Shown: positions 21,934 through 33,734 of the stretch, in pieces | Layout: every line of letters starts with the position of its first letter | Position numbering within the stretch: position 1 is the stretch's first letter | NCBI GenBank assembly: GCA_037576195.1 | Contig: CM075102.1 | Location: 28,144,745-28,208,744 of the forward strand | DNA: 64,000 bases | Origin: Phytoseiulus persimilis | Taxonomy: Eukaryota; Arthropoda; Arachnida; Mesostigmata; Phytoseiidae | Direction: 5' to 3' | Translations under genes and position numbers: made by a program | Notes under the pieces: generated by a model | Databases searched by the model: none | What the model was told of the DNA's origin: nothing | Seen by the model: only the letters and a program-made list of their open reading frames with translations

Positions 21934-24055
21934 TGTTGGAAATTTCCAAGATCAGGGACCATTAGGATTTCGGATGCAAATGATGCGCTCATTTGATGCG
22001 AGCGAGCGATTGATTCCATCACCGTGGGGAGCAGTGATGAAATTGTTCCAGCTGCGATCGCAAAACCAAAAGCATGAGGACACGAAGCAAGCTTCTTAGT
22101 TTCGTTCTGATCAAACTTCCCTTCCAGAGCCGGATGAAGGAACTCTTTCTCAATGCATGCTCACACTACCAACAACCGTGGTGCCCTGACATCTCGAGGT
22201 ATATAGACAACATTCTGGGATTGGTGAAGGACTCAGCGGAAGATAACTTCGAGAGAGTTTGCAGGGCTTCCTTTGATTGCTACGGACTTCCCACCAGCCC
22301 ATGATCAAGAGTACCTCTTTCAAATCCAGTTACGTATTCGGCTCTAAAATACATTACTTGGAACACTTTTTCTTCTCTTGATTTCATCATGTACCTCACT
22401 TCGCCGGGTGCTCGGCTCCAGAGTGCCCGATGGGAGAAATGTGACAACCAAGAATGTGTAGTGTAACCACGAAGATGGGGGCATTCGGAATATCATCTAT
22501 TACTCAACGAAGCTCATTCTAAGTAGGATCAACCGGTAGCGCTAGCAACGTCCGCGTACGGAGATCTCTCACGTTCGGGGTCCGAAGTCGGTCAGCGGAA
22601 TCCCCGAGCTCATAACTCTGAGGCGCGACCCTCCTCACAATGGTCCAGGGTCCCACTCAACGAGAGTGGGGCTTCCTCACAAACCACGACGGGAGCCTGA
22701 TCAACATCTCCGGGTTACCTGGGCAGAACAGTTGAGAACACAATCCGTTCGTAGCATAATTCTTGGGATTCCTGTGCCAACAGTGACGCACTGACCGGCT
22801 CGAGGGGATACCACGATTTCTTCATCTGGATCGCAGGAAATACTTCGTTCCGCGTGAGTACCGGATTCTCGAGTGCAATCGTCATTCACAAACGCTAGAG
22901 TCTTAGACAAGGAGGGGTTTCTTCGGACGTTCTAGATACGTCACTGATTGTCACTGACGTTCAATGGCTCCGATGACATCGATGGCCTGTTTCTGAGCAT
23001 CGGTAAGATGAGTATCCCGATCTGACGGTATGATACTGAGGTCTGGGCCAGCCGAATCAACGGTCGAAGGGGGGTTGGCGTTGACGCCGGAATCAAGTGT
23101 CGCTACCGTGTGTTGTCCGAGGATGCTAACTGGCATCTCTGAGGGGTTAAAATTCCTCAGATTACGCCGATGCACTGTACTATCAGGCATGCGAAGCTTC
23201 TAGCGCAGGCCGCCTTGAAATGTCTGCTCCCCCCCCCCATTTGAAGCATTGTTGCCCCCTTGCCGCCCCAGGTACTCCACTGCGTTCAACTATCCCATTC
23301 AGAGTCGCTATCACATAACATCGGGTTCGCCCCCAACGGGACTCCATCGACTGGAGGATCAAGTCCCCGGAAGTTTTAGCAACTTCGGAGGAGGCCTCGT
23401 GGGTCCAGATGACAAGATGAACCTCCGATTGGTGTCTTCCACTCACGAGTCCTCTCTGATCGCTCAACGCTGCCGGGGCATGGGGATGTCCCCGAGTAGC
23501 ATGGGCCGACTCAAGGCAGGGCGCGCAATGTTCACAGATTTCGATGATCGAGCCTAATCAATCAAGAGATCCTCCGGTGGAGTCGGAGGGGATTCGAAAA
23601 ATCCCGCCAGAATCGTCATAAACATGGCGCCACTTCAAATATTCATCGGGAACGGCGGCATCGCCAGTATTGGTCAGTATCCGCGAACGAAGTGAAGTTA
23701 GAGTTCTGAAGTGTCTCGTTTCTCACACAGACCTGACCTTGAGAATCCATGCAAGGTACGTTGTGTCTCACACATTGTTATCGGATAAGGATTCGTGACG
23801 TCCAACGTGTGTTTGAGCAAAGTGATGGCTATGATCGTTGAGAGTAATCGCTCCATGAAGGAGAGCGGGATCTGCGTGCTCGATCCAACCGTGCTGTAGT
23901 CGCCGAAAGGAAATCTAATCTATCCTCACGAATCTAGCGATGTTTCCTCCTGCCATAGCCGAAATCTCGGATGCCGTCCTTGGTTCTACCCTCTTGTTGT
24001 CGCGGCTCAGGCGGATCTCAGAGATCCCGTACAATCACACCCTGTTGTCCCACAG
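21934..24055. other. Intergenic, no gene recognised
   Basis: No convincing exon. A 76-codon frame at 22074-22304 and a 102-codon frame at 23249-23557 match nothing I know. A 7-bp-stem hairpin with a 5-nt loop sits at 22652-22670. Probably carries the kinesin 5' UTR and promoter just before 24055. Confidence 0.4.
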
Positions 24056-27000
24056 ATGGAAACTGGGATACTGGAGCCCCGTAGAATTGACTTCAGTCAG
24101 GATGTTGAAGATGAAAGGCGTGAGCGTCTACCAGTGTATCTTCGAGTGAAACCGCAAGACGATGAGGAGATGTCGATCAAAATCTTGAACTCGACGACGG
24201 TAGAAACCAATCACGGTGAATACACTGCTCCGGAGTGAGGGCCAGAGTCTATGTCCAAACATCGCTTGCGGTCTGCACGAGATAATACTCCTTTCCCTGC
24301 AGCTTTCAGGGCAAACAAGAAGGCAACATACACGCACGTTTTCCCGGGTCCTACCACTCAACAGGAGGTGTTTGATGGGACCAGCGCCGAATTGATAAAG
24401 AAATTCCTAGATGGCGCCAATGTGATGACGTTCGCTTACGGCGTAACTTCATCTGGGAAAACCTACACCATCATGGGCACTCACGCGGAGCCAGGCATCT
24501 TACCCAGAACCTTGGAAATAATTTTCGGAGCATTCAAATCTAAAATCGAGAAGGTGGAACCAGTTTACAAACCAACGAAATTCGATGGAGTCGAAGAACT
24601 CTCTGTCGATGAAATCGATCAACTTGAGTGCTCGAAGTCAGCCCTCATCTCGAAGGTTCGTCTGGCCTCCTTCCTTGGGGGCACGTACTGCGAAGGATGC
24701 TCGCATCGATAACCAAAGCAGGTTCAGCGAGTACCATCTAACTCCTGAATCCGTTTCCAGGTGAAGGGATCAAGAAACGCTTTCAATCAGTATTCTTTCG
24801 CCAACACCACGGCGGACATCTGCCTCACGACGGCGCAAGGCAAAGAGACACCTCTTCCAGCTGCCATGTCTTGCAGTGTTTGGATCTCGATATATGAGAT
24901 TCATAACGAAGTTATCACCGACCTTCTACGCGCAGGACCGAGAAGCAAATGTAAAGCTCTCACTATTGGCCAGGACTCGCAGAATCGCACTTTCGTCAAA
25001 GATCTCTTGCAACTGCCCGTGGGCTCAGCGTCGGAAGCATACGCTCTCCTACAATGCGCAAGGCAAAATCTCGCGACGGCCACTACGAAACTCAATGATA
25101 ATTCTTCAAGATCGCACATGGTTTTCAATTTAAAGATGATTCATTGGGGAGGTCCGGTATCGGAACCGTTCGTGAATCAATTCGTTATCAGCGATCTCGC
25201 AGGTAGCGAGCGACAAGCTAAAACCGGAACTTCAGGACTGACGTTGAAACAAGCAGGAGCTATAAATAACTCCCTCTTAGTTCTCGGACGTTGTTTGGAG
25301 GCATTGCGAAAGAAAGATAAGGGTATCGCAGCACCTTTCCGAGAGTCGAAGTTGACTCGAATGCTGAACCCTTTCTTCACACTGGGTGGCTACGTCAGTT
25401 TGATAATATGCATAAACCCCAGCATGCATCTTCAAGACGAGACGATGGACACGATCAGACTGTCTGCCATCGCCTCCGAAATCGTTCAGGACCCCATCCG
25501 ACCCCTTGAGAGGCTTCGACAGCTACGACGACTCACTCTCGGCTGTATTGAGAACAGTCCCGTCAAAATGATGTCCGATACCGACGTGGAGCACTGGAAG
25601 GAAGCAGTAAACGGGACCGCTGTGCACGACGGAGTGGCTTACCTTGAAGTCAAAGCCAGCTATTTCAACGACATGGCGCGAGATATTCTGCGGGCTGAGA
25701 AACTACTGAGCGCGGATGAGGCTGAGATCCAATCATTGAAGGACAAGTTGAAAGAGAGCGAATCTGCGAAAGAGAATATTAAACTGATGTATCAGGATAA
25801 ACTGAGAGAACAACGAGAGAAGTTCGCTATGCAACGAGCTGAGCTGGATGAGATGCATCGGGACACCCAGAAAACACTTGTGGAGGAATTCGAGGAGGAA
25901 ATTCAAAACTATAAAGAGAAATACCAGAAGTATCGGGTATGTCTGAGAGTATATTGGGTGTGGCTATCTGGAAATCGCTCATCGGAATGACGTGGAGTTT
26001 ACAGAATATCTTGTTTCCTTCCACAGAACGGTTATGCAAAAGTGAGTGGTTATCTCAAAGATGAGCTCTGGCCGGAGGTTTGCCTCTTCCGTGAAAGGTT
26101 CGGTCACCTACCCGAATTCCCATCTAAGGAGGGAGCCGAGAACGAGGAGGTCAAACCTGAAAACACCATCAAGTATTGGCAGGACAAACTGCATGTCAAG
26201 GAAGTCGAGTATCGTGCTCTGAGAACGAAGATTCGCAACAAGAATGATCAGATTTCCAGTCTGAACAAGGACTTGGAAGACCACAAGAAGCTCCTGCTGG
26301 CTGCAGAGGCCGAACTCAAGGACTCGCGTCGAGAATCGGCCGAACGTGCCGCTCATGTCGTTGAGCTCAGCGAGCAGCTAGCTTCGCTCAAGAACCAACT
26401 GAGCGATTACGGAACACTCGTCGATGAAAGTTAGTATAGAACGTTCGTTTGAATACGTCCAAGACCGATGCGATCCAAGAAGTACTGAATTTCGCTCAAT
26501 CGGACGATATTACTAAACCTGGCTGGAATATTGTTTCTCCTTCCAGTGAACGAATTGAAGCAGAGTCTCCGAGACGCTGAAGAGAGGAGAGAGTCGCTCA
26601 TCGCCCAGCATCAGATCAGACTGAACTCAATGCTCGAAGAGCTTGACAATCTGAAGGCAGAGCTTCGCGAGAAGAATATGGAGGTGAGTTCAGATATTCG
26701 AGCCTTCGTTCTCGGTTTTCAGAGGAGTGTCGAAATCCTTCACCGACCGCCGTGCTCACTTTTGCAGTTGGGGGAAAAAGGCGAAGCGCTGAAGTCCGCA
26801 GAGGCCAGAATCGGAGTTCTAAATGAGGCGGTCGCCAGTCTTGAAAAGCGCGGGAAGTTCAGAAGCGACGATGCGGTCACCCTGATATCTGAGAAGGTCG
26901 AGCTCGAAAAGAAGGTCATAAATCTAGAGACAGAGCTCAGCAAACAGCACAAGGAATCCATGGAACTCCAAGAAAACATCCTGTCGCTCCAAGATCAAGT

Positions 27001-27739
27001 GGAAAAGCTCACACAGAAGGAGACCGAGTTCACGGAACGTGAAGAACAGATCAAACTGAAACTCCGAGAGGCTCGCCATACGAGGACCGCTGAGACCGAT
27101 ATGGCTCGAGTGGTAGATGACATGAAGAGACTTCGGGTTGCATTGGACGATGAGAAAGAAGCCCTGGCTGACAAGAATATGCTCATCGAGTCCCAAGTAA
27201 TTTTTCATCCCATTTTTCTCGAGAAAACACACGATTCATAGCTGTCCAACCGCTCATCTGCATCCTCAGTGTAATGAATGTCACTTATTTTACAGGAAGC
27301 AGAATTGGAAGAGCTCAGAGACAAATTGGCCACTATGGAGATTCTCGGACGTCAAATGGGGAAACTTTCCGAAGAAAACAGAGAGAATCGCGAGAAACTC
27401 AGAGCCCTGCAAAACGAGAACAAGCGTTTGGAAGTCGAAGTCAAGCACGCAAGGGAACTAGAAGTTGAGGTTGAGTTTCTCTCGAAGAAACTGGAGAATC
27501 AACAGAAGAGAATCTTGCGAAACTACCCTCAGACTGAGAAGGTGAGCCGTCGTCGACGCTCTGTGTCAACGTCAGAAGTTGAACTCAAGACCCCTGCAAC
27601 GGAGAAGCCGAGGAGGCGTCTGCGTTTGGGCAACGAAGAGAACGCGCTCTTTGAGGGAACCTTGGATCGGCCCATTCGGGACACGTCACCGGTGCCAACA
27701 CCTTACAAGCCTCGTTCGGCGAGGCCACGCCAAGTCTAG
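24056..27739 (+). CDS. Kinesin-6 family motor, KIF20/MKLP2 type
   Basis: Plus-end-directed microtubule motor of the kinesin-6 family, which acts at the central spindle and in cytokinesis. Exons 24056-24234, 24310-24655, 24761-25936, 26027-26429, 26547-26683, 26768-27196 and 27296-27739 join in frame to 1037 residues. The motor domain, about residues 25-430, opens with LPVYLRVKP. It has a P-loop GVTSSGKT (about 103), switch I NDNSSRSH (about 287) and switch II DLAGSER (about 320), all intact. Like KIF20 proteins it has an insertion between P-loop and switch I (VEELSVDEIDQLE and following). A long charged coiled coil covers about residues 500-960, then a basic tail (SRRRRSV, KPRRRLR) suited to microtubule or membrane contact. 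ATG 24056 follows directly on a CACAG acceptor, so a 5' leader exon is likely. Which of KIF20A, KIF20B or fly Subito it is orthologous to was not resolved. Confidence 0.92.
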
Positions 27740-27860
27740 AGCTCTCTGAGGAGACAAAAATCAGTGCCTTCAAAATGGAGCTCGACTGCGGCATTGTTTG
27801 TATATAAGCGCATGCTCAAGCGAATCACCTGTATATCTTCGTAAACTTCTAGATTAGCTA

Positions 27861-27866
27861 AATAAA
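27861..27866 (+). promoter_or_regulatory. Poly(A) signal of kinesin-6 gene
   Basis: AATAAA about 120 nt after the stop codon at 27739. Confidence 0.7.
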
Positions 27867-30800
27867 ATGTTTGGGACCAGGTTCATTGGGATGAGAGCAG
27901 ATTCTTTCCGGAGTGGAAACAGAATGCTCAGAACAAAAACAGCAGATTTTTCATTCGGAGTTTGTGCCTTGCCGGCCACACATTCCGCCCATCATCTGGG
28001 CTAGAATCCCTACGGCGCCGGCGGTGGAAGAATCTGAAGGAATTCGTTCGTGTCGCAGCAATGGACAAGCCCATTTTCACTTTTGAGGCATTCGTCGTTC
28101 TCTAAAATCGAATTCCAGGATTCAGATGGCGTTTTGTCGGGCTTCGAGATCGGAGGGCTCCACCCAGAGGCTGCTAAGAACCGAAACCACGTTATCCTCT
28201 GAGTTATCCTCCACTGCGCTGCCACTCGACGTATGTTTGAGAGATGTGTGAATAAGCTCGGTCATCAGGATCGTGTTCAATAATTAATCCATGAGTGTAA
28301 GTACCGCCTTCGAGGGCAGTCCGGTGCACACCCGAAATCCCGAAGTTCAGGGGAAACTTTAGAAGCGGCGCATGCGATCTGCGGGGGCGCAACGCGGAGC
28401 TCATACTTCAGCTATCCGAGAGGTCTCGTAGGCTTCCAGATGCATCGATCCTAGAAACTAGGGTCGATATTGCTTCAAACTACTATTATTTGTAATCATT
28501 CTAGGCTAGGTTTGGTAGAAATCGAAGGTATCGATGTCGCGTCGTCTCCTCATTCCAGACATGTATAGGAGCTGCCCAAATTCGTCAGCTTGAAATCGCG
28601 AACTCGATGGATTTTCGTGTATAGTCGGGGTTGACAAGCGCTGCCGGAACCTGACTGCGGTTGATGACTTCGAATGATTAAATCATGAGTTTGGAGCCCG
28701 CTTTCACCCCCGAATACACACAACGTGAGCACCGGATCGCGCCTCTGCCAATCGCATCCGTGGCCTGTACAGTTTCCTCTTAAACCTCGCTGCATAGAAG
28801 TCTCGTTGACTTCCACCAAGGCTGTGCTTGAATGAGAGAAGTTATCGGTATTCTGGATATCCCGGATGCTTGGCATTCAGGATTCCGGGTTTTCGGGACT
28901 GCGGACCCGAATCGACATTCCATACGAAGCAGACCATGTTCAGAATGAAGCATAGCCTGGGCTCGATGTATTCAATATCCTTCGGCTTCTGTTCTCGGGA
29001 AAAGCATCACTAATTCGCAGCACTCCCTCTCGGAACAATGAGGATATCGGGAACGCGGGATGCGCTGGATAATCTCGCCACCATAAGTTCGGGGATCACC
29101 CCAAACACTTGACAGACGAAATTTCTATCTCCTCGTTGGAGATGAACAGCTGGAGGTCCGCACGTGTCGAGGCGATCAGACGATCAAGCTCGAGCTTTCG
29201 CTCAGACGAGCTTCTATCAGTTTTAGTACAAGCGCGAACAATACCCACCGGTTTCTTGCAGAAAAATCGGTTTCCGAGAATTCCTCCGCGTAATCCCCAT
29301 CTCTTTATGAAGTCCAGAAGGATCATCTCAGGCAGCACTTGATCGCAGGAGTCGAACCACATGGGAGTGTAGAAGAGCGCTGTTCCTTGATTTTCCCAAA
29401 TAATCGAGAAGTTCTCGGAGCCAGTCATGACCTGAGGGAAGTTTCAAGTCTTCGCTAGAAAATTTCCGAAGAGGCAGGCAACTGCACAACGGGCGAATTC
29501 CTCTATGTTCGAGTTTCCATTGCTCTGACACAATTCTTCACTTCAATTTCGTTGCTTTGAACCATGCTTCGTCCGCTCGCTGGCAGATGTATGTTGAGTT
29601 TGGGGGAAGCACTACAAACTTGATGTTGTGCTCCGCGCATTTACGAGGTCCGTAAAATCGAAACTGGCATCATCACTGATCGCGACCACCGAGGTGAGAG
29701 AAGTTCGGCTAGACCGCCTTCCTGAACCAACTTCCCAAGACGCGAACGTTGAACCAGCCACTTTCTCCCGCGTAGTGTACAGGGTGGTCATCGGAAGTCG
29801 GGAACTTTCTTACTCTCTCCTTTTGCTCATAACTCGGTGAAAAATCATCCAAACCTGGAACTTCCTTGGCGTTTGATAGCTGGAAGGATTGCGCATCTTT
29901 TTCTCCTCGATTTCCGTGAATCGGTGAAGAATTGAATTTTGTAAATTGACTCAAAGATTGCCTTTTCATTTTTCAACTTCTTTCAAAAAACTGATCGACG
30001 AAAAACCTGACGTCGACCGATCGAATTCGGAAGTGCCAAGGTAGACGCAGGATAGGAGGCTGCTCCAACGCCCGACAGCTCCAGATTTCTAGCTCGGAAT
30101 CTCTGAGGAGGTCAAACGATCGTTCCAACCTTGACGTCAAGCGCTGACTTCTTGACAAAACGTGTCCTCGATGCATTCGCCCCCAGGGAAGCCGAATTCG
30201 GAGAATTCCCCGATGGCAAAAAATTCTCAGATTGGTCCAAACTCCCCAGCTCGAGAGTAGCTGGGCCGATCCGGTCACTTTTTCTTTCCCCCGAAAATCG
30301 AGCTTCTCCAGTGTTTTGTCTTGGAAAGAAAACTGACTGAGCTCGATTCTCGGTCGTCGAACGGCTCCCATTCTGCCTTGGTCATCCAACAAGCCAGTTT
30401 CGTCGATAATGACGAGGTTTTGCGATGGAATTTTTCCGAGGGAGTTTTCAGCTGGCCGAACTACGCTTGGATGCGCCCGTTCTGGTCGAACTCGCTCGAT
30501 GCTCTCGTCGAAACGCCTCAACCAATCATGGCGGCACTCGTGGAAGGCATGAACCCGAACATTCCCAGGGGAATCATTCTTGAAACTTCCCCCGGTCGAC
30601 TTTTCCTGCTCTACAGGAGGCGATGCGCATGCAATGTGTCTTCGCTTTCCCGGGCGGGAACCCGCAGTCGTTGCTAGGAGCGAAGCTGACGCCTCCTTCT
30701 CGACAGCGGTGAGAGAGTGAGAGCTGACTGTCCGCCCAAGGGTTCCCCGTTTGTGCCCCTCGAAGTTCAATCCAATGTAGTGAGAGGGAAGGATCTACCT

Positions 30801-31329
30801 CCGCGGCTCACATCATTTGAAGTTTGTGCATCAACACTAGGTTTACAGCCTCCTTGAGGTCGTCATCACAGAGTTTTCGATTGCAGCTCGATTTCTCGAA
30901 TCTTCCATACGAACGAACCGATATCGAATTCACCCTGAAGTCTGAGCTTACTGTTGCGCAGGTTGTGATCAGCGACATTCGTCTGGCTCTCAGCCGAAGG
31001 ACGATATTTCCGACTACGAGAGAAAGCGGATTCTCACACCCGGGCGACGAGAACACCAACGAAGGCGATTTCCGAGCTCTACCAAAATACCGCTTAGATA
31101 ACAGCGACCATCCCCCTTGAATCGCATCTCAGCGATTCGCCGCGACCCGGGTCTAAGTTCTGGGCCCAAACTTCTGGCATTTCCGGAAGAAGCCCGAAAA
31201 CCGTTTCCGAAATTTTCGGGATTTCTCCACGGCTGCGATCCCCACCAGGAGACTGACACGTGCGAATGCAGCTCGAGACTCAAGACCCATCTGTGGATCA
31301 CTTGAAATCACTTGGTTTCTCATCTATTG
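27867..31329. other. Intergenic, no gene assigned
   Basis: The longest frame is 265 codons on the minus strand (29973-30770), with long frames also open on the plus strand over the same bases. None shows a known domain. A minus-strand frame at 29096-29428 reads protein-like and follows an acceptor-like CCCTCAG, but I cannot name it. These are left uncalled. Confidence 0.35.
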
Positions 31330-32640
31330 TGTATAGTTGTTGGCTTCGCCTCGAGAGGTCGGTTCCATGCCTCACGACGATATTCGTTCCGAAGCCAATG
31401 TCGCTGTCTGGATTTTGAAGTCGAAATGATCGCAATCATAATATGGCGAGTATCTCACCACTCCTTTCTCTGTCGGGTTGAATTCAAGGTTCCTGCTCTC
31501 TCCAGAAATCGAGGAGATCAGGAGAAGCTTCTTCAGTTCTGTTCTGTTTTTTTTCCATGCGGAGAAAAACGTTAGCTTAGATAGCCTTGGAATCTCGAAG
31601 CCAAATTCTTCCGTCGGGTTCCCTTGTTATGTTCGTGATTGCACCGGGGACTCGATAATTATTTCGCATGAACTGAAACGCCGCCTGCGAATTTGCCGGC
31701 TCGTAAACGAAGAATGCTTCAATCAGCCTCCAGTCTCCAAATATCGCGCGCGAAGTTCCTCCTACTTTTGTGGCTCGGTCTGACAGACCACGATGGAGCA
31801 GCCTTCGAGGGCATACTGGAGAGAAGCTCAAGCGACGCCGTGGGGCTTCTAGGGTGAGGCTGCAGCGCGAAATCCCTCAAAATCGCCGTGCCAGCTCAGT
31901 AGGTCTATTCCAGATCTGTTTTCGATCATTATCCCACAAGAAGTTGCTCAGCTGACCCGGAACACAGACTCTGTTCGGTTGAGATCAAGTCTCGATGATG
32001 TCTGAACTCGATGATGTTTTTATGCGATGAGGGTGACAAAATGTCGGCTCCGAGTCCCAATCGTGGGATGAGGCAGGGGGTCCATTGTCCTGGGGTGCAT
32101 CATATTCGACCAGATGGAACCAGCGACTCGGTATCCTTGAACGAAGTGCAACATATACACATCGACCAAATCATTATCCGTAATCTTGCCGATTAGGAGC
32201 GGGAACGGGAACATCAGAACTAACGTCGAGACCGGTTGGCGGCCGGAGCAACTGCTTTCTACACGTCGGACGCCGTCTAGAGGCCTTGCGTAAGGAACAC
32301 AAGCATGACAGCACCAGAATGCTGAATTCTCTCTCCTCTCCAGGTTGCCTCTTCAATTTAACCATCTTCCTGATCCCGGTATTCATCTTCAAGACAAGAC
32401 GATGGAAAGAATCGGAATGTTTCGCCATGGCCTTCGGAACCGTTCAGGACTCCTTCGAGAGCCTACGTCAGCTGCGTCGATGTCCTCTCAGCTGCATGGA
32501 CATCAGTGCGGTGGAAAATGTTCGGGGCAGCCATGTGGAGCACTGACTGCATGCGATGAATGCAGCTACTGTGCGCGGCGGAAAGACTCATTCCGAAGTC
32601 CACCATATGTTCAGATGCTGTTCTATGGAAGGATCCAATC
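31330..32640 (+). pseudogene. Decayed copy of the kinesin-6 motor exon
   Basis: Colinear, interrupted similarity to exon 3 of the neighbouring kinesin gene (24761-25936). Matching landmarks: TGCCTCACGACG (31373 region versus 24830 region); a stretch reading IDQIIIRNLAD against VNQFVISDLAG of switch II; GRRLEALRK against GRCLEALRK; TRMLN; and CATCTTCAAGAC with ACGATGGA against the HLQDETMD segment. The match continues through a GTTCAGGAC block and GTGGAGCACTG, fading near 32640. Stops and frame changes break it repeatedly. The P-loop exon and coiled-coil exons were not found nearby. Outer limits are approximate. Confidence 0.75.
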
Positions 32641-33734
32641 AGGTTGAGATATCCGTCGCCATTAAAATGTTGCCGTCGTGTCAGACTCCTTGAGCAGCAG
32701 ACTTCTGCCGAGAAGCGCTTCTTCCAAGTCGAGTGGGCGTTTGGATCAGCATCCAGATCGTTGATGGAGCCCTGTGCTCTGAGAGCCCTCAGGGATTCTT
32801 TTTATATGGTTTAGGTCGCATATTGCTTCACTCGAGTCGGAACATTTTCCCTGTCAATGGAGCTCCTCCTGCGGCGAGTTGTGATCCCTCCTTTGAATGA
32901 ATGACACAGTGCATAATAAGTTTCTCCATCTGATTCCAATGATTGATTGTGGTTGTGGAGCAGATTGGCGATTCGCGAGGCGGAATACTCGTCCCCTTCG
33001 AACTGCCCTCCCGGGAGAGCTGGGCTTGGGAACGAGTTGGGTCCTCCAGGACTCGCTCAGATGCTTCGAAATCTGGATGGCAGTTCGGAGTAGCCGAGTT
33101 GCGCAACGAAATGTCTCAACTCACCGCCGGCGATCTACTTGGCGAAGTCCCTGTAAAAATCGGAATATGTAGATCGTCGCGACAGCCCTGGAAGTGAATG
33201 ATTCTCCGAGATTCTGACATTGGGATGTCTTGCGTGAGTGGAAAATGGATTCGTTTCCTCCTCTCAACGGTGCACTCCTTTTCTCGATTCTCTCCGTCTT
33301 TTGTCACGTACAAAATCACATCCACTCACACGTTTACGCCAGCACGCCTGCTTGGATCTTGACTTTGAGCAATGTTCGAGTTATTCATTGAATCGCGAAC
33401 TCTTGGAGCTCTTATTTCAGAAGTTGAAAATTTCTAAGCAGACTCAGCCAGAGAACTCGTCCGCTGATTTCCGGTTTCACCATCCTAATCTGATGCACGT
33501 CACTATGGCTATCAACAGGAGCGGCAGGAGCCGTTCAACAAACTTAAAAACTAGATGCGGAAGATGGAACACAAAAATTCTATCGGGCTTTGACTGAGCT
33601 TCCGTGGAACGCTCTGCCAGGAGGGAAATTTTTGATCATCAAGGAGCTGATGTCATACACCTCCGATGACGGCTAGGATCCATGGTACTGATGTTTATAC
33701 GCCGATCACACGAATCCATTGAACCCACAGCCAC
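32641..33734. other. Intergenic, nothing recognised
   Basis: Short frames only; no repeat or domain noticed. Confidence 0.4.

Noticed and set aside
22652..22670. 7-bp-stem hairpin resembling a regulatory stem-loop
   Set aside because: Short perfect hairpins are expected by chance; no neighbouring gene end uses it.
29973..30770. 265-codon minus-strand frame as a gene
   Set aside because: No recognisable domain and long frames also open on the other strand; kept only as an observation.
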